Program-made: the position numbers and the translations under genes
In this document: piece after piece, positions 58,556 through 64,000 of the stretch
Position numbering within the stretch: the stretch's first letter is position 1
How the letters are laid out: each line of letters opens with the position of its first letter
Notes under the pieces: generated by a model
The model's database searches: none
What the model saw: the letters and a program-made list of their open reading frames with translations, nothing else
What the model was told of the DNA's origin: nothing
Assembly (NCBI RefSeq): GCF_018446385.1
Contig: NC_056002.1
Span: 10,674,894 to 10,738,893, forward strand
Origin: Zingiber officinale
Lineage: Eukaryota; Streptophyta; Magnoliopsida; Zingiberales; Zingiberaceae
DNA length: 64,000 bases
Direction of reading: 5' to 3'

Positions 58556-61004
58556 GAGATAAACCAAGCTTCCAACAATAGTTCTGTACAAACTAGGATC
58601 CAACAAAGGTGAGCCATCAGATAGAGAATATCGAGCATTAGTCTCAATAAAAGTATCAATAACTCTATTATCAGTAAGACGAGCATGCTCAAATAGATCA
58701 GATATATACTTTGACTGAGATAAAAGATAATCTTTCAAGGAATAAGCAACCTTAATGCCTAGAAAGTAGCATAGTATACTCGTCTTTCATAGCAAAACAA
58801 TGAGGCAACTCTGACTTCAAGAAAGCAATTTTATCAGAATCATCATCAGTAATAATCATGACATCAACATATAATGATAAAAGAATACGACTTGCACTCA
58901 TACATCTGACAAACAATGCTGAATCATGATTACTAGGATGAAAACCAAACGAAATAATCACTGTAGAGAACTTCTCAAACCAAGCACAAGGTGCTTGTTT
59001 AAGACCATAAAGTGTTTTATGAAACCTGCAAACTTCACCAGGTTGGTGTGAAATATCATAAAGAGGTGTCATATAAACTTTTTCATGAAGATCACCATTT
59101 AGAAAATGTATTCTTGACATCCATCTGAGATATTCTCTGTTGACAAACAAAAGCAACGACAATCAGAGTACGAACAATCATTATTTTTGCAACAGGAGCA
59201 AATGTTTCCTCAAAATCCATGTCATACTCCTGAGAATAACTTTTAACAACAAGACGAGCTTTGTATTGTTCAATAAATCCATCAAATTTAGTTTTGATCT
59301 TATATACCCAACGAGAGCTAATAGTATGTTTTTCTGATGACAATAGAACCAGATTCTATGTATGACTCTGATCCAAAGCAGTTAGTTTCTCAGCTAGAGC
59401 ACTTTGTCAAAGTGGGTTACAAACAACTTCTCTATAGAATACGGGCTCAGAAAGACAATGAATAGATGCAACAAATGAAGCAAAAAATGAGAATAATCGG
59501 AGTAAGCAAAATCTAGTAGTTTAGTAGACTTACGAACACGAGTGAATTGACGACGGTGGAGAGAAAGATCATCCACAACCTTAGGAGATGATTGGGTAGT
59601 GGCAGAAGGAGAAGCATGTAAAGCGAATATCTCGTGAACCAAAGTACCAGATTCAGTTGAGCTACCAATAGGAGTTGTGGGTGAAGCTTCCTTAGTGTCG
59701 GTATTGAAAGGATTAATGCAAAGTAGATTTGACTTTGTTATATTATACGAACTAGCTAGCAAGAATAGAAAAGAATGGAATATGTTCAAGAAATACAACA
59801 TGACGAGAGACATACAATTTTTGACTAACGGAATCAAAGCAACGATATTGTTTTTGACAAACACCATAACTCAGAAAGACACAAATAGCAGACCAAGAGG
59901 CTAATTTATTACGCTCGATATGTGGACGAAGGGCAAAGCAAGTACAACCAAAAACATGCAAAGAAGAGTGGAGAGGAGCAAGCCCATACAATTTTTCAAA
60001 AGGTGACAAGCCTGTATTGTATGAGGTTGGAATTCTATTAATCACGTGTGCATCGATAAGGATTGCTTCCCCCCAAAAGGTACTAGAAATACTGGCAAAC
60101 AATAAAAATGAACGGGTTGTTTCAACAAGATGCCTATGTTTTCGTTCAGCCACACCATTCTGTTCAGGAGTATCTGTACACGAGGTTTGATGAATAGTAC
60201 CATCAGAAGCAAGTAATTGTGAAAAATGATTTGAAGTGTATTCGTCCCCCAAATCATAACGAAACACTTTATGACACTAGAATGTTGAGTTTTCACAAGA
60301 GCTCTAAAGTTGTTGAAAAAGGTAAGATAATTAGAGCTATATGTCATAAGATAAACCCAAGAATAATGAGTGCAATCATTAATAAATAAAACATAATACC
60401 TTGAACCCCCTTTTGTAGGAATAGGAGAGGGTCCCCACACATTAGAATGGATAAGATCAAATGGAGCAAAAGAAAAAGAAAGACTTTAAGAAAATGGTAA
60501 GGTAAAAAATTTGGTCAGTTTACAACCACTACAATCAGAAATATCAGAACTTTTTAAAGGTCCTAATACTCCTGTAGAAGCTAAAAACTGCAAACGAGAC
60601 ACCGAAACATTACCTAAATAAGAGTGTCATAAGTAAAAATCAGAAGATGAACGACTCAAATGAAAAGATGATAAATCTACACTTGAAGCTACAACTTTTG
60701 GTACTTTAAGTTGATCTAAAACATGGAGTCCTCCTTGCCTATGACTGGTCCCAATCAACCTCTGAGATTACAGGTCCTTAACATAATATTTGGATAAAGA
60801 AAAAGAGACTAAGTATCCAGATTCACACAATTGACTAACAGAAATAAGATTTAAAGTAAGACTCGGAATATAATAAACATTAGTAAGAGATAAAGAAGAG
60901 GTAACAATTTAACTAACACCTACTAATGATATAGAAATACCATCAGTAGTCACAATAGACATATATGAACTAGGAGAAAAAGAAACACAAGATGACAAAT
61001 TGGA
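58556..61004 (-). pseudogene. Copia B integrase and RT (upstream piece)
   Basis: From right to left: GAG-pre-integrase traces (60990-60500), integrase (60440-59752) with QNGVAERKHRHL and FWGEAIL, a linker with VSRHVVFLE, then RT (59343-58556) with SRWVYKIKTKFDG, the DVK-type motif and LYGLKQAPCAWFEKF, cut by element C after SLVYLTV. Several lesions: nonsense codons, frameshifts, the first integrase catalytic Asp replaced by Asn (HSNVWGPS), a His of the zinc region lost, and the RT active site changed to YVDVMII (second Asp to Val). It is an old, dead copy. Confidence 0.85.
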
Positions 61005-61104
61005 NNNNNNNNNNNNNNNNNNNNNNNNNNNNNNNNNNNNNNNNNNNNNNNNNNNNNNNNNNNNNNNNNNNNNNNNNNNNNNNNNNNNNNNNNNNNNNNN
61101 NNNN
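61005..61104. other. Assembly gap of 100 N
   Basis: Exactly 100 unknown bases, the conventional filler for a gap of unknown size. Confidence 0.99.
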
Positions 61105-62305
61105 TTAGCTAAAAAAGATTTATTAAAGAAAAAATTTGATCTCTTTCCTTATTTGTAGATTGGTGAGATATTTTATTTTCTCTTTAAAATTATCCACATG
61201 TTGATAAAATTAAAATTATGGAAATTTCTTTTATCAACCATGAAGAGATTTTAAAGAGAAATTTTATTTTTAAATTTCCGAAACAAATTAGGAAGTTTTA
61301 ATTGTTGATTAAAACTTGTCTAATTATCTCCTTCTTTAATGTGGCCGACCATATTAATTGGGAAATTTTATTTTATTTTTCTCAATTAAATCATGTTAAG
61401 GAATTAAGGAAATTTTATTATAATTAAATTTCCTAATTAGCAAGGAATATAAAAGAAGGGGTGAGAGTGCCTTCATGGGACAACCCTATATTATTTCTCT
61501 CCTATTTTATTCCTTGGAGTGGCCGCCATCCTCTTCTCTCTCTCCTTTGTGGTGGCCGAATCTCTCAAAGGCTTGGAGCTATTGTGGGCCGGATACTACT
61601 GGAGAAGAAGAAGAAGAAGAAGGAGAGAAAGCTAGCATCTCTTGGAGCTTGGTTAGTGTTTGATTTTCTTCTGGTAAAGCTTTTCTTTGTGGCGAACCTA
61701 GCTAGGAGGAGAAGAAGGTGGTTGGTGGTTTCTCATCTCGAAGATCGTCACACAACGTCCGAGGTTAGAAGAGGAATACGATAGAAGATCAAGAGGTCTT
61801 TCTAGAAGGTATAACTAGTAGTTTTTCCTTTTCCGCATCATACTAGTTATTTATGGAAATAATACCAAATACAAGATGCTTACGTTCTAGTATTTCGAAT
61901 TTTTCGATGTTGTGTTCTTTTGTTTTATTTATCTTGTGATTTGATTGTTCTTTTGGTTAACCTAAAGTTATTTTAGGAAATTAAATATTAGCTTTCTATA
62001 AAAGGTCTAGTCTATGGTGGTTGCTCCCATATCCAAGAAGGTCATGTGCCACATGCAGTACTGGAAACCAATTATGGAAAATATTTAATGGAATTAATAA
62101 CTTAAGGTGATTTGGGTTAATCCGCAGAGACCCAAGTCAAAACCTAAAAGAACGAATAGATTAAGTTTTGGATCAAACGTGTTAAGTTCCGCAGGCGATC
62201 CAAAATTTAATTTAAAAGAACACATGGTAGCTAGGAAAAGGTTCAGACCTTTGTACAAAATTTTTGTACAGTGGAACCTCTAGGTTTTCCGAGTAGCAAC
62301 CAACA
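61105..62305 (+). repeat. Second copy of the copia C 3' LTR, partial
   Basis: Corresponds to about 57317-58550. Up to about 62150 it carries many one- to ten-base deletions relative to both other copies, including one that removes most of the loop of hairpin 1 near 62115. From about 62155 on it is identical to the first copy. Confidence 0.85.
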
Positions 62306-64000
62306 ACGGTGAGATAAACCAAGCTTCCAACAATAGTTCTGTACAAACTAGGATCCAACAAAGGTGAGCCATCAGATAGAGAATATCGAGCATTAGTCTC
62401 AATAAAAGTATCAATAACTCTATTATCAGTAAGACGAGCATGCTCAAATAGATCAGATATATACTTTGACTGAGATAAAAGATAATCTTTCAAGGAATAA
62501 GCAACCTTAATGCCTAGAAAGTAGCATAGTATACTCGTCTTTCATAGCAAAACAATGAGGCAACTCTGACTTCAAGAAAGCAATTTTATCAGAATCATCA
62601 TCAGTAATAATCATGACATCAACATATAATGATAAAAGAATACGACTTGCACTCATACATCTGACAAACAATGCTGAATCATGATTACTAGGATGAAAAC
62701 CAAACGAAATAATCACTGTAGAGAACTTCTCAAACCAAGCACAAGGTGCTTGTTTAAGACCATAAAGTGTTTTATGAAACCTGCAAACTTCACCAGGTTG
62801 GTGTGAAATATCATAAAGAGGTGTCATATAAACTTTTTCATGAAGATCACCATTTAGAAAATGTATTCTTGACATCCATCTGAGATATTCTCTGTTGACA
62901 AACAAAAGCAACGACAATCAGAGTACGAACAATCATTATTTTTGCAACAGGAGCAAATGTTTCCTCAAAATCCATGTCATACTCCTGAGAATAACTTTTA
63001 ACAACAAGACGAGCTTTGTATTGTTCAATAAATCCATCAAATTTAGTTTTGATCTTATATACCCAACGAGAGCTAATAGTATGTTTTTCTGATGACAATA
63101 GAACCAGATTCTATGTATGACTCTGATCCAAAGCAGTTAGTTTCTCAGCTAGAGCACTTTGTCAAAGTGGGTTACAAACAACTTCTCTATAGAATACGGG
63201 CTCAGAAAGACAATGAATAGATGCAACAAATGAAGCAAAAAATGAGAATAATCGGAGTAAGCAAAATCTAGTAGTTTAGTAGACTTACGAACACGAGTGA
63301 ATTGACGACGGTGGAGAGAAAGATCATCCACAACCTTAGGAGATGATTGGGTAGTGGCAGAAGGAGAAGCATGTAAAGCGAATATCTCGTGAACCAAAGT
63401 ACCAGATTCAGTTGAGCTACCAATAGGAGTTGTGGGTGAAGCTTCCTTAGTGTCGGTATTGAAAGGATTAATGCAAAGTAGATTTGACTTTGTTATATTA
63501 TACGAACTAGCTAGCAAGAATAGAAAAGAATGGAATATGTTCAAGAAATACAACATGACGAGAGACATACAATTTTTGACTAACGGAATCAAAGCAACGA
63601 TATTGTTTTTGACAAACACCATAACTCAGAAAGACACAAATAGCAGACCAAGAGGCTAATTTATTACGCTCGATATGTGGACGAAGGGCAAAGCAAGTAC
63701 AACCAAAAACATGCAAAGAAGAGTGGAGAGGAGCAAGCCCATACAATTTTTCAAAAGGTGACAAGCCTGTATTGTATGAGGTTGGAATTCTATTAATCAC
63801 GTGTGCATCGATAAGGATTGCTTCCCCCCAAAAGGTACTAGAAATACTGGCAAACAATAAAAATGAACGGGTTGTTTCAACAAGATGCCTATGTTTTCGT
63901 TCAGCCACACCATTCTGTTCAGGAGTATCTGTACACGAGGTTTGATGAATAGTACCATCAGAAGCAAGTAATTGTGAAAAATGATTTGAAGTGTATTCGT
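62306..64000 (-). pseudogene. Second copy of copia B integrase/RT
   Basis: Repeats 58551-60245 at a constant offset of 3755 bases, with identical encoded segments, the same acggt junction with the copia C LTR and the same lesions (YVDVMII, identical stops). It runs off the right edge. It is either a recent large duplication or, more likely, an assembly artefact around the gap. Confidence 0.88.

Overview
The window is nuclear DNA of a flowering plant, most likely a monocot. The reasons are two intron-containing genes, one with a very GC-rich coding exon typical of commelinid monocots; stacked Ty1/copia and Ty3/gypsy retrotransposons; and a fragment of plastid DNA carrying trnL-CAA. The LTR families look to me like those of gingers and relatives (Zingiberales), but that is only an impression. 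About three quarters of the window is retrotransposon.

Left block, 1-21437. A degraded copia-type element with gag on the + strand and its 3' LTR at 20482-21437 is the host. It has been entered by (i) a - strand element that runs off the left edge (1-1039), (ii) a solo LTR at 1105-6089 with target duplication cctga, itself split by a second solo LTR of the same family at 2774-5318, (iii) a solo LTR of another family at 6902-8269 (duplication catta), and (iv) a complete 10.3-kb - strand chromovirus-type gypsy element at 9977-20273 (duplication aaata).

Middle block, 21438-38058. This is the gene-bearing part. A TIR-flanked GC-rich element and a ~55-bp minisatellite lie upstream of a two-exon short-chain dehydrogenase/reductase gene (24197-26332, +). 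A small MITE-like element separates it from an OTU-domain deubiquitinase gene of the OTLD1 type (27731-33472, -), for which eight coding exons join in phase to 529 residues with the catalytic Cys and His and a C-terminal UBA domain. Intergenic DNA with a hAT-like MITE and TA microsatellites follows.

Right block, 38059-64000. Three copia elements are nested or abutted. Element A (38064-47934, -, duplication cttaa) has its right LTR split by a composite insert of plastid DNA (trnL-CAA) joined to a truncated gypsy LTR. Element B (48034-61004, -) has a short LTR. Element C (48856-58550, +, duplication acggt, ~2.4-kb LTRs) sits inside B's reverse transcriptase. A run of exactly 100 Ns (61005-61104) is followed by a second copy of part of C's LTR and of B, probably an assembly duplication.

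I see no bacterial-type system, CRISPR array or operon. All retroelement coding regions carry nonsense codons, frameshifts or deletions, so none looks autonomous. The signals I consider most worth following are structural: paired hairpins in the copia LTRs whose stems change by compensation while the loop stays constant, and tandem tRNA-like Pol III units in the gypsy LTRs.
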